Shown here piece after piece: positions 53,336 through 62,039 of a stretch of 64,000 bases of DNA; position 1 is the first letter of the stretch; each line of letters begins with the position of its first letter. The notes beneath the pieces are model-generated. The model did not search any database and had not been told where the DNA came from. It was given only the letters and a program-made list of their open reading frames with translations. Source of the DNA: Litoreibacter halocynthiae (lineage in GTDB: Bacteria > Pseudomonadota > Alphaproteobacteria > Rhodobacterales > Rhodobacteraceae); the NCBI RefSeq assembly GCF_004365635.1, contig NZ_SOBH01000003.1, positions 646,345-710,344 on the forward strand. Direction: 5' to 3'. The translations under genes and the position numbers were made by a program.

Positions 53336-53886
53336 ATGTCACGTATCTGGATGTCAGGGTTTGTTTTAGTAGCAGCGATCGCGGCGCTAAAGACCTTCAT
53401 TGTGCTGAAGTTTGCGATGCCTAATGTTGATGTCGGTCCGGCAATGGTTTCTGGTTTTTCGCTTTATTTTTTGGATTAACGGCATTGGTTGGCTATGTCA
53501 GCTTCGTGCAGTTGCGCGCGTACCTGAGCCGACAACGCAAGGAAAAACTAACTCCTGGTGCGGGTGAACCCGTCGCAAAGGAAACAGTAATCTTACGCAA
53601 TGCGCCCGACTGGGGGCTGTCACAGGCAGAAGCGGATGTCGCGATTTTCGTGGCGAAAGGCTTCTCTAACAGTGAAATCGCAGACATGCGGGGTTGCGCG
53701 ATTGCAACAGTGAAATCTCAGTTGGGCAAAATTTATCATAAGTCAGGTTTGGATTCCCGTTACCAACTGATTGCCTTCGTCACTGACGAAGTTTGCGCGA
53801 TGGCAAATGAACCAGAACCCGCGAGGACCCAGGTCTTCACACGCAAGGCTCTTCCGCTTTCAGGCCGCACCAAAAACGCCAGTTAG
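53336..53886 (+). pseudogene. membrane-anchored LuxR-type regulator split by a -1 frame change
   Basis: From an ATG at 53336 (GAGGGAAG ribosome site) the first frame encodes a membrane helix (MSGFVLVAAIAALKTF) and a second hydrophobic stretch up to LYFLD, then stops at 53477-53479. One base back, the frame continues FGLTALVGYVSFVQLRAYLSRQRKEKL. It then has a LuxR helix-turn-helix (LSQAEADVAIFVAKGFSNSEIADM), ending at 53886. The switch lies at T TTT TTG (53467-53473), in the phase of a classical -1 slippery heptamer. It may be a homopolymer indel (pseudogene) or programmed frameshifting. Joined, the product is about 183 residues. Confidence 0.7.
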
Positions 53887-53911
53887 TACGCGCCTTGAGG
53901 TGCAACTCCAG

Positions 53912-53934
53912 AGCCGGCCTTCGGGTCGGCTTTT
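53912..53934 (+). terminator. rho-independent terminator after the LuxR-type gene
   Basis: AGCCGGCC, loop TTCG, GGTCGGCT with one G-T wobble, followed by TTT. It lies 26 bp past the stop and separates the stress island from the convergent tad operon. Confidence 0.85.
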
Positions 53935-53987
53935 GTTGTTGCCTTAGTCACCTCGGCGAGCAAATCTTCTGCTCATACCCCACCGTT

Positions 53988-55775
53988 CTAACGTGCCAGC
54001 CGGATTGGCTCGCAGTGATGACCTGTCAGGGTCAATTCTCCCACGCCCAGTTCCAGACCAACACCTGTTAGTGTTGCATCCAATACCCCATCCACGGGCG
54101 CGGTCAGTCCGGATAGCAAACGGGCAGGGAGCACCTGAAGCAGTCCAGTGATGGCCGGACCCGCTAGTCCGGATAACAAGTTCTCCAGACCCGGCTTGAG
54201 ACGCAGTTCGGTGTTTTCCGGAGAAAGCAGATTGCTAACCGCGGTGGATAAGATTTGACCAGAGCCAAATTGTTTGGATGTCACGCCGCTTTCGACCTCT
54301 GAGTGCGTGAAAGTGATTGTCTGCACCTGTGACGCGCCCACGGTGACATGGGACCGTGCTTGTATCGTGATGCCGGGTATCGTGATCGCAGGCAAAAGCG
54401 GCAAATCGATCACGACCGCGACTTCGAGCAGATCGGCAAAGTCGAGTTGGCTGGGGTCGATCGGATCTGTGCTCGTCACATCGCTCCCGAGTGTCCCCAG
54501 ATAGAGCGCAGCCACAGATGTTCCATTGGCAGGGTGCAACGCGGTGCTCGCCGTCGAGAATGACGCGGCGATGTCATTTGGTGATGTGATGCGGCAGCCA
54601 AGCCGATCCAACGATGCTGTCGACCCAGCCAGTTCTGTGTAGACGGGAAGCTGGATATTGGCGAGTTGAAGGCCGATTCCGAGATTACCCAGCAGGTTAG
54701 GTTCAATTTCTAGCTCTGATTGCAATCGCACAGCCGCTCGATGTAATTGAACACCTTCTTCTCCAAGGGCAATCCACCCGGAATCTGCGGCAGGCTCGCC
54801 CATAACAAGTGTGGTGGAAGCCGAAATGATCCCCTCTAGGGAAATGTCGGTCGAAAGGCCGATATCCTGACCTGAGGAGGAGGCCCCGACCAGTGCCTTG
54901 ATAACGTCTAACGCCGAGATGTCGATCTCGGACAGAAAATCGGTGGCGGTCAAGCCCAGATCGGTGTCGATCCCATCTACAAGGTCTGACACTGCAAACG
55001 CCGAGGCACCTGCCGCATTGGTAATGGCACCGAGGCGGTTTGCAAGCTCGGATGGCAGCGAAGATTGTAACGCAGAGAGCAGTTCACCCGCCGAGGTGAT
55101 GGCATTCAGCACCTCTGCAGGGTTGCGTGAAGGGCTGCCTGTTTGGCTATCTAGTGTCGATAGGAGTTCACCGAGGTCAATGTTCGCATTGGCGAGAGCT
55201 TGCATGTCACCAAGGCTAAGAGATGCGCTGGCACCATAGCTTTGCATCAGCGCCTGGTTCAGGCTTGCGACGTCGAGATTCGCAATGTGACTGTCGAGTG
55301 AAAAGCTGCCGGCGCCCGTGCGTGTTGCAAGCGCCGTGCGGTTTAATGCGATATGGGTGTCATCTGTGAACACGCGCGAGAAATGCAGCGGTGCATCGTT
55401 TATTAGCACGACCCGCAGAGCATTGATGCCAGGGCTGCCCTCGGGCAATGCAGTGAAACGGTTCTGAGGAGCGATTGCGGGATTGCGCAAAAAGCGTCCC
55501 GGTTGAAGAGTTTCTACCGCGTCGGGGGGCGTCGCGTTCCGCGCAAGAACAAGATCCACGCGCCTAATTGCGTCTTCTGGTTGAGCTATTGCGCTCACAG
55601 CTGTCAAATCGCTGACGGCCTGTAATTGCGCCCGCTCGCGGTAGAGGAATGCAACATCGACCCCAAGTGCGACAAAGCCCAAGAGAACCGTCAGTAACAA
55701 AGACACGATCACCGCCACGGTGCCGTCTTCATTTTCAGAAAATTGCGTGATGGGGTCAGTAGGCAAGATAAGCAC
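53988..55775 (-). CDS. tadG: TadG-like pilus assembly protein
   Basis: Last gene of the Flp/Tad operon, about 595 residues. It has a single N-terminal membrane segment (GTVAVIVSLLLTVLLGFVALGVDVAFLY) followed by RERAQLQAVSDLTAVSAI, the TadG_N signature that resembles pseudopilins, and a large extracytoplasmic region rich in Ser, Leu and Ala with no recognisable von Willebrand domain. I chose a GTG start at 55775, overlapping the end of tadE by 20 bp. The longer ATG frame to 55847 overlaps tadE more and is unlikely. Few cysteines. Confidence 0.82.
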   Translation of the reverse strand: MLILPTDPITQFSENEDGTVAVIVSLLLTVLLGFVALGVDVAFLYRERAQLQAVSDLTAVSAIAQPEDAIRRVDLVLARNATPPDAVETLQPGRFLRNPAIAPQNRFTALPEGSPGINALRVVLINDAPLHFSRVFTDDTHIALNRTALATRTGAGSFSLDSHIANLDVASLNQALMQSYGASASLSLGDMQALANANIDLGELLSTLDSQTGSPSRNPAEVLNAITSAGELLSALQSSLPSELANRLGAITNAAGASAFAVSDLVDGIDTDLGLTATDFLSEIDISALDVIKALVGASSSGQDIGLSTDISLEGIISASTTLVMGEPAADSGWIALGEEGVQLHRAAVRLQSELEIEPNLLGNLGIGLQLANIQLPVYTELAGSTASLDRLGCRITSPNDIAASFSTASTALHPANGTSVAALYLGTLGSDVTSTDPIDPSQLDFADLLEVAVVIDLPLLPAITIPGITIQARSHVTVGASQVQTITFTHSEVESGVTSKQFGSGQILSTAVSNLLSPENTELRLKPGLENLLSGLAGPAITGLLQVLPARLLSGLTAPVDGVLDATLTGVGLELGVGELTLTGHHCEPIRLAR

Positions 55776-56187
55776 TCCCGTCGATGGTTTCGATTCCCAA
55801 TCCGAGAAACCCGTTAGCGATACCCAGCAGCGACCCATCAACGGCATAGCTCACATTGACGGTAATGCCCTCGGGATCAGAACCGGAAAACGTCACTATT
55901 GGTGTCACAGCTTCTGCAGTTAAGAGCGGATAACGCGTACCGACCTGCGAAAGATAGGAATCTGCTAGTGAATTGCGCTCTGTTTGGTCGAGCCCTGCAA
56001 CCGATGCCCGCGCGGCACCTGCTGCCAGTTGGTTAACGGAATGGTTGATGCCGATGAAATATCCCAACGTCACAGTTCCAAATAACAAGGTGAGCAAGAT
56101 CGGGGCGATGAGGACGAACTCGACAGCCACAGCGCCGGACAGGTCACGTTGAAAGCGGGCAATGTGATGGGAAAGGCGATGGATCAT
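55756..56187 (-). CDS. tadE: TadE-like pseudopilin
   Basis: A 143-residue protein with the TadE signature GAVAVEFVLIAPILLTLLFGTV near the N-terminus (Glu six residues after the Gly), typical of pseudopilins processed by a Flp-type prepilin peptidase. I prefer the ATG at 56187, placed 9 bases after GGGAGG. The ATG at 56196 overlaps the tadC stop but is too close to that site. It is in the operon between tadC and tadG. Confidence 0.88.
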   Translation of the reverse strand: MIHRLSHHIARFQRDLSGAVAVEFVLIAPILLTLLFGTVTLGYFIGINHSVNQLAAGAARASVAGLDQTERNSLADSYLSQVGTRYPLLTAEAVTPIVTFSGSDPEGITVNVSYAVDGSLLGIANGFLGLGIETIDGSAYLAY

Positions 56188-56192
56188 TGAAG

Positions 56193-57158
56193 TCATCCTC
56201 CCGAAATGATGTTGTCAAAAACGCTAAGTGCAGCAGGGCCGACAAGCACCACGAAGACAGCAGGCATGATGCAGAAAATCAGCGGTATAGTCATGATGAC
56301 CGGCAAGCGCGCCGCCTGTTCCTCGACAGCCATCAAGCGGTTCGAGCGTTGCTCCGAAATCAGCGTGCGCATGGCGCGGGAAAAGGGCGTTCCATAGGTG
56401 TCGGATTGGTCAAGCGTCTGAGTAAAAACGCCAATTTCTGGTAGCGGAACACGGGTGTTCAGACGGTCATACGTGCTGCGTCGGTCATTGGTCATGCGCA
56501 TTTCGGAGACCATCTGCAGAATTTCATGAGCAAGTTCTGAACTGGTCGCTGTCAACTCAGTTGCCACACGATGCAGCGCAGGTTGCGGGCCAAGGCCTGC
56601 CTCGGATGAGATGACTAACAGTTCTAGCATGTCTGGAAAGCCGCGGCGGATGCGGGCAAGTCGCTTCTTGCGTTGTATATCCACAACGATGTCTACCCCC
56701 TTCGAAAGCGCCAGCGCCGTAGCAATCACGATCGCAATGCGCTTTAGCATCGTCAGATCTATCGGCGTTGTTGCGAGCACCCAGACCATTCCAATCACAA
56801 CGGTAATCAGTGGCAGAACGGTTTTCAGGAAGGCGTATATCAACAATGCATCCCGGCTCCGGTAACCTGCTGACGAAAGGGCTGCAGCTGTGGTGCGAGC
56901 CTCGCCACCGAGTACGACAGAAAGTCGCTCGCCCATCAGCACGATAACTTTGCGCAACCGGTCACCTGCATGTACTAGGCTTCCGCCTTGAGGCCTTTCA
57001 GCGACGGCTCTTGGAGCAGTGCCAACGGCGCGGTTTAGGCGTGCTGTCAAACTGGTACGCTGGCGTTCGGTCTGAAGCAACGCGGCGAAACCCAGCATGG
57101 AAATGACGAGACCGATAAAGGCGACCGCGAAAACATTGTGAGCAATGAAATCAAACAT
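56193..57158 (-). CDS. tadC: TadC, inner-membrane platform protein
   Basis: A 321-residue type II secretion F-domain protein. Membrane helices flank a cytoplasmic F domain with RIRRGFPDMLELLVISSEAGLGPQPAL and VPLPEIGVFTQTLDQSDTYGTP, and the C-terminal helix (VIMTIPLIFCIMPAVFVVLVG) is typical. It forms the inner-membrane platform with TadB. The ATG at 57158 overlaps the tadB stop; a TTG one codon earlier is an alternative. Confidence 0.93.
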   Translation of the reverse strand: MFDFIAHNVFAVAFIGLVISMLGFAALLQTERQRTSLTARLNRAVGTAPRAVAERPQGGSLVHAGDRLRKVIVLMGERLSVVLGGEARTTAAALSSAGYRSRDALLIYAFLKTVLPLITVVIGMVWVLATTPIDLTMLKRIAIVIATALALSKGVDIVVDIQRKKRLARIRRGFPDMLELLVISSEAGLGPQPALHRVATELTATSSELAHEILQMVSEMRMTNDRRSTYDRLNTRVPLPEIGVFTQTLDQSDTYGTPFSRAMRTLISEQRSNRLMAVEEQAARLPVIMTIPLIFCIMPAVFVVLVGPAALSVFDNIISGG

Positions 57159-58092
57159 CAAGCTTCCCCATTTTGGCCATCAGCAGAACGCCAAACCCAA
57201 TGCTGGTGACTGCGGTAGCCGACATGATGCGGCCGCGTGGATCGGCATAAAGGGGCTCGAGATATGCGCCATTCAGAAGCGCGATCACGAGTGCAACAGC
57301 GAAGGGCAGGGAGGCAAGGATCAACGCGCTGGCACGTGCTTCGGATGACAGGGCGCGGGCCTTCTTGCGCAGTTTGCGGCGTTCGCGCAGTTGATTTGCT
57401 AGGCCTTCCATGGTCTCGATCAGGTTGCCACCTGTTTCAGACTGCAACGCTGTTGCAACAGAGAAAAAGCTGACCTCGGGGGTCGGTATTCTTGCTTCCA
57501 ACCGTGAAAGACAGTCCGCCAGCGTTGTCCCCATGCGCATTTCATCGCGGCAGCGGGAAAACTCGCGTTGGATTGGTCCTTTCGCATTGTCGACAACAAT
57601 GGCGAGCGAGTCCGAGACTGGTCGTCCCGCACGCAATCCGCGTGCAAAAATATCAAGAGCTTCAGGCAATTCGGCAGTGAAGGCTGCGCGGTAGCGAGCT
57701 TTCGCAATACGCAAGGCCAATGACGCAGTGAGCAGGGGTAAAATTGTCGCCACAGGGAGTGCCATCAAAGGATGCAAACTCAGGACCAGAACGCAAAGCG
57801 CATACAAGCCCAATATTGACAGAGACAACTGTACGAAAAGCTCTACGAGGCTCAGCCGAAGGCTCGTTTGCGCCAAATCGCGCTCGATGCGCGCGAACAA
57901 GCTGTGCTTGTCAGCCTTGTTGGATGTCTTGCGCTTAGCAGCCTTCGCAGGGGTATGAGATACGTCAGAGCGAACACGACGAAGGCGTGCCTGATGACGG
58001 CGGCGCAGGCGATCCATATGCACTAGGCCCCACAGAACAAGCCCGGCAAAAACTGAGAAGCTGGCAGCGAACAGAATAATGATAATTGTCAT
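57151..58092 (-). CDS. tadB: TadB, inner-membrane platform protein
   Basis: A 313-residue type II secretion F-domain protein with an N-terminal helix (IIIILFAASFSVFAGLVLWGL), a basic stretch, and an F domain with AELPEALDIFARGLRAGRPVSDSLAIV and LEARIPTPEVSFFSVATALQSETGGNL. Two C-terminal helices follow. It overlaps tadA (ATGA) and tadC, so the platform proteins are translationally coupled. Confidence 0.93.
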   Translation of the reverse strand: MTIIIILFAASFSVFAGLVLWGLVHMDRLRRRHQARLRRVRSDVSHTPAKAAKRKTSNKADKHSLFARIERDLAQTSLRLSLVELFVQLSLSILGLYALCVLVLSLHPLMALPVATILPLLTASLALRIAKARYRAAFTAELPEALDIFARGLRAGRPVSDSLAIVVDNAKGPIQREFSRCRDEMRMGTTLADCLSRLEARIPTPEVSFFSVATALQSETGGNLIETMEGLANQLRERRKLRKKARALSSEARASALILASLPFAVALVIALLNGAYLEPLYADPRGRIMSATAVTSIGFGVLLMAKMGKLDV

Positions 58093-59660
58093 GTCCTAGT
58101 TCCCAACACAGCGTCAAGTTCGTCTCCAACTCCGTATTCGGCAGCACGCGTCGCGAATTTTGGGCGATATCCGGAATAGCGAAACTCGCCTTTCACCTCG
58201 GTGCGTGTACTGGACGGGTCGGTGTCGAAGGTGAACAATTCTTGTAAGGTGACCGCATCGCCTGCGAGACCAGCTATCTCCGAGATCGACGTGATGCGCC
58301 GCTTACCGTCTCGCATTCTTGAGACTTGCACGATCAGATGCACCGCGTCGGTTAGCTGGCGGCGCACCACTCCTGTCCCTGGTGCGAAACCAGCAAGGGC
58401 TGCCATGCTTTCCACACGGGTTAGTGCCTCGCGCGGGGAGTTAGCGTGCAATGTGCTCATTGAACCGTCATGGCCAGTGTTCATCGCTTGCAGCAGGTCC
58501 AACACTTCGTCGCCGCGAATTTCACCGATAATGATGCGGTCGGGGCGCATGCGAAGTGCGTTGCGTACCAACGTTCGCATGGTCACTTCTCCCGTGCCTT
58601 CAACATTAGGCGGGCGGGTTTCAAAGCGCACGACATGTGGCTGCTGAAAACGCAGTTCTGCCGCGTCCTCGATTGTCACAAGTCGCTCGCCTGCGGGAAT
58701 GTATTGGGACATCGCGTTCATCAGCGTGGTCTTGCCAGAGCCTGTACCACCAGAGATGAGGATGTTTAGCCGCAAAAACGCCGCCAGCCCTAGAAACGCT
58801 GCCATTTGAGAGGTCAAGCTGCCTCCCTCGACAAGCGCGTCTAGTTTGACGGGATTTGAGGGGAATTTGCGGATCGTGATGGTCGGGCCGTCGATCGCCA
58901 GCGGAGGTACCGCAACGTTCACTCGGCTGCCGTCTTTCAGGCGGGCGTCAACCATGGGTTGGGACTCGTCAATACGGCGCCCAACTGCGGATACAATGCG
59001 GCTGGCCACGGCAAACACGTGAGCATTGTCGCGAAATTTGATCGAGGTCAGCTCCAGTTTGCCGGATTTTTCCACAAAGACCTGGTGCGGACCGTTGACC
59101 ATGATGTCTGTCACCTGATCATCAGCAAGTAGAGCCTCCAGCGGACCAAGACCCAGCATGTCAGCCAGTACGGCGTTCACAAGGTTGGTTACTTCGCGCC
59201 CATTCAGGTGCATCTTCCGGTCTTCCGACAATTCGCGAATGCTGTCGCGGATCAGAGTCTCCTGCTCTGACCGCGGCTGTCCGGCCAAGTCGGAAAAGTC
59301 GAGAATTTCGGACAACGCCTGTACGACCTCGTTTGAGAGCGCCATTAGTCCGGACGAAACTTCATTTGGTGCAGGAGAAGACGTTCCCTCTGCTTTGGAA
59401 GGTGTCGCAATTGGCGGAGCAGGGGGGCGTTCCGTTGCAACCGGTGCTTGCATGTCAGGTTGTAACGCCTTGGTTGCGTCAGATAATATTTGACGTTGCA
59501 AGGCAAGTGGCCAAGGCGCGCTCGAGTTTTCCACGACATAGGACACTGCAACGTTCGCTCGTTCTGCAGCGGACAAACCTTCGGCGTCGATCTGCTTGGC
59601 GATTGTCAGAACTTGCGACAGTGCTTCGCGCAACGATGCTTGTGGAATATGTAGGGTCAT
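58089..59660 (-). CDS. tadA: TadA/CpaF secretion ATPase
   Basis: A 523-residue type II/IV secretion ATPase that powers Flp pilus assembly. Walker A GGTGSGKT is at about 304-311, the Asp box [16 protein letters not shown] follows, then the His box [18 protein letters not shown] and [18 protein letters not shown] as Walker B. The N-terminal 130 residues, with a Pro/Ala-rich linker at 70-105, are longer than usual. The start overlaps the tadZ stop by 4 bp and the end overlaps tadB. Confidence 0.95.
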   Translation of the reverse strand: MTLHIPQASLREALSQVLTIAKQIDAEGLSAAERANVAVSYVVENSSAPWPLALQRQILSDATKALQPDMQAPVATERPPAPPIATPSKAEGTSSPAPNEVSSGLMALSNEVVQALSEILDFSDLAGQPRSEQETLIRDSIRELSEDRKMHLNGREVTNLVNAVLADMLGLGPLEALLADDQVTDIMVNGPHQVFVEKSGKLELTSIKFRDNAHVFAVASRIVSAVGRRIDESQPMVDARLKDGSRVNVAVPPLAIDGPTITIRKFPSNPVKLDALVEGGSLTSQMAAFLGLAAFLRLNILISGGTGSGKTTLMNAMSQYIPAGERLVTIEDAAELRFQQPHVVRFETRPPNVEGTGEVTMRTLVRNALRMRPDRIIIGEIRGDEVLDLLQAMNTGHDGSMSTLHANSPREALTRVESMAALAGFAPGTGVVRRQLTDAVHLIVQVSRMRDGKRRITSISEIAGLAGDAVTLQELFTFDTDPSSTRTEVKGEFRYSGYRPKFATRAAEYGVGDELDAVLGTRT

Positions 59661-60859
59661 CCAAAAATTCTTTTCATAAGGGGACGCCGCACGGGGTCAC
59701 CAGTTGCGGGCGTACGAGCAACTGCAGCATTCCAAATTGCGCGGATTTCCTTGGCATATGGGCTTCGAGGCTGGCTTTCGATCAGAGGGCGTGCAGCGCG
59801 ATGTGCTCGCATTACGACGGTGTCGCAACGTGGCAGGGTCGCAATAACGTCATGACCAATGGTCTTGGCGACGTCCTTGCGCGACAGCGCCGCATCGCGT
59901 CGCAGTTCCGACAACACTGGCAAAATTCGAATCTTCGGGGTCTGGATCTTGATCCGTTCAATCAGACGGCTTGCCGCGTTCACTCCGGAAAACCCGGCGG
60001 GTATCACGAGGATCAGCGCCTCTATCTGGTCCGCAATATCTGGGTGTTGCATGAGCGTGTTGCGCGGCAAGTCTGTCACCAAAGTGTCGAATTCGGTACG
60101 CAGTGGCGCGAACAACCGCGACAGGCCCGCTTCATAGGATTGAGGGTCTTGGCCAACGCGAATTTGGTGGGAATAGAGCGAAAGATGATCGCATACGTGG
60201 TCCATTGTTGCGCCAATAAATGTTTGGTCGATCCGGTCTGGTGCTTTGAGTGCCTCGAACAGACCCGGCGTTTCATCACGATCCAGATCAATTGCCTGCG
60301 AGCCAAAAAATAAGTCGGCATCAAGCAGGGCTGTGCGAAGATTCGCACCTTGTGACGAGGCTGCATGAAAGGCGAGGTTCTGTGCGAGCAGGCTTGAGCC
60401 AACACCACCATTGCTACCAATCACAGCAATCGACGGGCATTGTGCAGGAGGTCGAGGCAGCTCGATTTGAACGGTTTCCTCGCCCTGAACTGCGAGAATT
60501 TCGTCGGCGTTTACAGGAAACGTGAAATACTCCAAAGCGCCGGCTTTTCGCAAGGCGCGATAAGTGTTGATATCGGTTTGCTCACCCAGAACGATTACGT
60601 TTGCACCTGAGCGACGAATTTCGCTTACGCATTCGCAAGCCATCTCGACCGGAATGTTACCTATCTCTGTAAGGACGAATTGAGCGGGTGGAACATCTGA
60701 GCATAATCGAGCAGCCCCGCTGAGACCGCCACCGTGCAACCTGTCGCTTTTACCGCCGCTGCGTTCAACCAAGGATCGCGCAACTGCTGCGCCTTGGTCG
60801 GTGCAAACGTAAGCGACGAATTGAATGGTGCTCTGCGATGCGGAGGAATCGAAAGGCAT
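59657..60859 (-). CDS. tadZ: TadZ/CpaE, pilus localisation ATPase
   Basis: A 400-residue protein with an N-terminal receiver-like domain (about 15-135) that lacks a clear phosphorylatable Asp, followed by a ParA/MinD-like ATPase domain with the deviant Walker A SNGGVGSSLLAQNLAF and ALLDADLFFGSQAIDL. TadZ-type proteins place the Tad machinery at a pole. The invariant P-loop Lys is replaced here (GGVGSS), so it may be a poor ATPase, as in some TadZ/CpaE subgroups. I chose the ATG at 60859, with AAGGA upstream. Confidence 0.88.
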   Translation of the reverse strand: MPFDSSASQSTIQFVAYVCTDQGAAVARSLVERSGGKSDRLHGGGLSGAARLCSDVPPAQFVLTEIGNIPVEMACECVSEIRRSGANVIVLGEQTDINTYRALRKAGALEYFTFPVNADEILAVQGEETVQIELPRPPAQCPSIAVIGSNGGVGSSLLAQNLAFHAASSQGANLRTALLDADLFFGSQAIDLDRDETPGLFEALKAPDRIDQTFIGATMDHVCDHLSLYSHQIRVGQDPQSYEAGLSRLFAPLRTEFDTLVTDLPRNTLMQHPDIADQIEALILVIPAGFSGVNAASRLIERIKIQTPKIRILPVLSELRRDAALSRKDVAKTIGHDVIATLPRCDTVVMRAHRAARPLIESQPRSPYAKEIRAIWNAAVARTPATGDPVRRPLMKRIFG

Positions 60860-60891
60860 CTTGATTATCCTTGCTCTGAAACGGGGAGAGT

Positions 60892-60925
60892 AAAACGGTG
60901 CCCGTGCGAACACGCGCACCGTTTT
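60892..60925 (-). terminator. long hairpin between flp and tadZ
   Basis: AAAACGGTGC at one end pairs with GCACCGTTTT at the other, with further GCGTG/CACG pairing around TTCG. It sits 13 bp after the pilin stop and 33 bp before the tadZ start, and it ends in T-rich sequence on the minus strand. It probably lets most transcripts stop after flp, giving more pilin than assembly proteins. Confidence 0.8.
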
Positions 60926-60937
60926 GGATTCGCGAAG

Positions 60938-61165
60938 TTAGCTACCGGAGGATGCGGCAGCTTCTGCTGCGTCATTCGCAGTCTTCAGCGCGCCGCCCAT
61001 GGTATTGAACCCGCGGTTGGTTTCCGTACCCAAAGTAGCAACGCTTGCTACGATTACGGCACCCACGAGTGCGGCGAAAAGGCCGTACTCGATTGCGGTG
61101 GCACCGTCTTCGTCTTTGCAAAAGCGGCGGGTGATGGATTTGATAGCTGTGCGTGTCAGTGTCAT
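60938..61165 (-). CDS. flp: Flp/Fap-type pilin
   Basis: A 75-residue prepilin. A short basic leader ends in CKDEDG, and cleavage is expected after Gly21. The mature part starts ATAIEYGLFAALVGAVIVASV with the invariant Glu at +5 and Tyr at +6 (Flp motif), then a short C-terminal region rich in Ala, Asn and Ser. I chose the ATG at 61165; a start 12 bases earlier is possible. It heads the tad operon and is separated from tadZ by a hairpin that should favour pilin over machinery expression. Confidence 0.93.
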   Translation of the reverse strand: MTLTRTAIKSITRRFCKDEDGATAIEYGLFAALVGAVIVASVATLGTETNRGFNTMGGALKTANDAAEAAASSGS

Positions 61166-61516
61166 GTCGTGTCTCACTATTAATTGTTGGGTCGGAAGTG
61201 ACCCGGAATGAGATTGACTCTGACGGTGGCAGAGGGAACTCGATATACACCCATGGTTGCAAATCGATATCGTTCCCCTGAAGTTTTAGGTGTTTCATAC
61301 CAAGGTCGTACGGGTCTGAGGCGGTATTGTGTCAGGCCTCAGTTGCCATTGTGGCACCTCTGTGGCGACGATCAATTAGCGGCACTTGTCGCGCGCGGCA
61401 TGTGCTCCACCCTTGCAATATTTGGATTAGAAGTTTCGGTTTTCATTGCTTTCGATTCGGAAGGTTACCTGCATCTTCGTTGGTTTCAGCATTGTGATGC
61501 GTACCGCGAGAGCGAT
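61166..61516. other. flp upstream region, no gene recognised
   Basis: 351 bases between the pilin gene and the transposase relic. It must hold the promoter of the tad operon, but no clear -35/-10 or operator could be fixed. A 121-codon plus-strand frame (61208-61573) has no ribosome site or known motif and is not called. Confidence 0.45.
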
Positions 61517-61904
61517 TCATGCCTTTGTCCTGCAGACACTCGACGAGATACCCAGACAGTCATACTTTTTTGAGCAAACGGAGTTCCAGCGTATGTTCAG
61601 CGACAACTCCTTCAGGTTCTCTGCTTCACGGCGCAGTTCCTTGAAGTCATCGGTGTTCGCAGCATGCGTTATATCGCCTGCCAGACGCCGTTTACAGGCT
61701 TCCATGAAGCTCTTGGACCATTTGTATTAGATGCCCTGAGAAATGCGCACTCGACGGTATAGATCAGCACGCTCTCCTCGCCACGCAGCCCGACCAACCC
61801 GTGCGGATTTTCTCTTCGGATGAGTGGTGTTTGCGCGAAGTTCGTTTGATATCTTCGACGATCCTCTTGCTGGAGCCTTTGCGTGTTCCGGTTATCTGTC
61901 CCAT
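61517..61904 (-). pseudogene. IS3-family transposase OrfA relic
   Basis: Three minus-strand frames in succession encode parts of an IS3-type OrfA (helix-turn-helix protein): KRIVEDIKRTSRKHHSSEEKIR, then LVGLRGEES, then DLYRRVRISQGI, an in-frame stop, YKWSKSFMEACKRRLAGD and KELRREAENLKEL. Several frameshifts and a stop are present, and no OrfB (DDE integrase) follows. No terminal inverted repeats were found. It is an old insertion-sequence fragment between the tad operon and the export gene. Confidence 0.8.
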
Positions 61905-62039
61905 CTTCCACTCTTCAGTGGTTGCGATGAGCCAAGAACACTTTCGTATCAAATCACCCTGTTTTGCCCCATAGACTCTGACGTCAGACAGGCGCTCGAC
62001 GTGACGACTAAAGTGCAATCCGCGACACAGGAAAGCCCC

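Noticed and set aside
59430..59455. TTGCAACCGG-like sequence inside tadA
   Set aside because: Only a half palindrome, inside a coding region unrelated to inositol; taken as chance.
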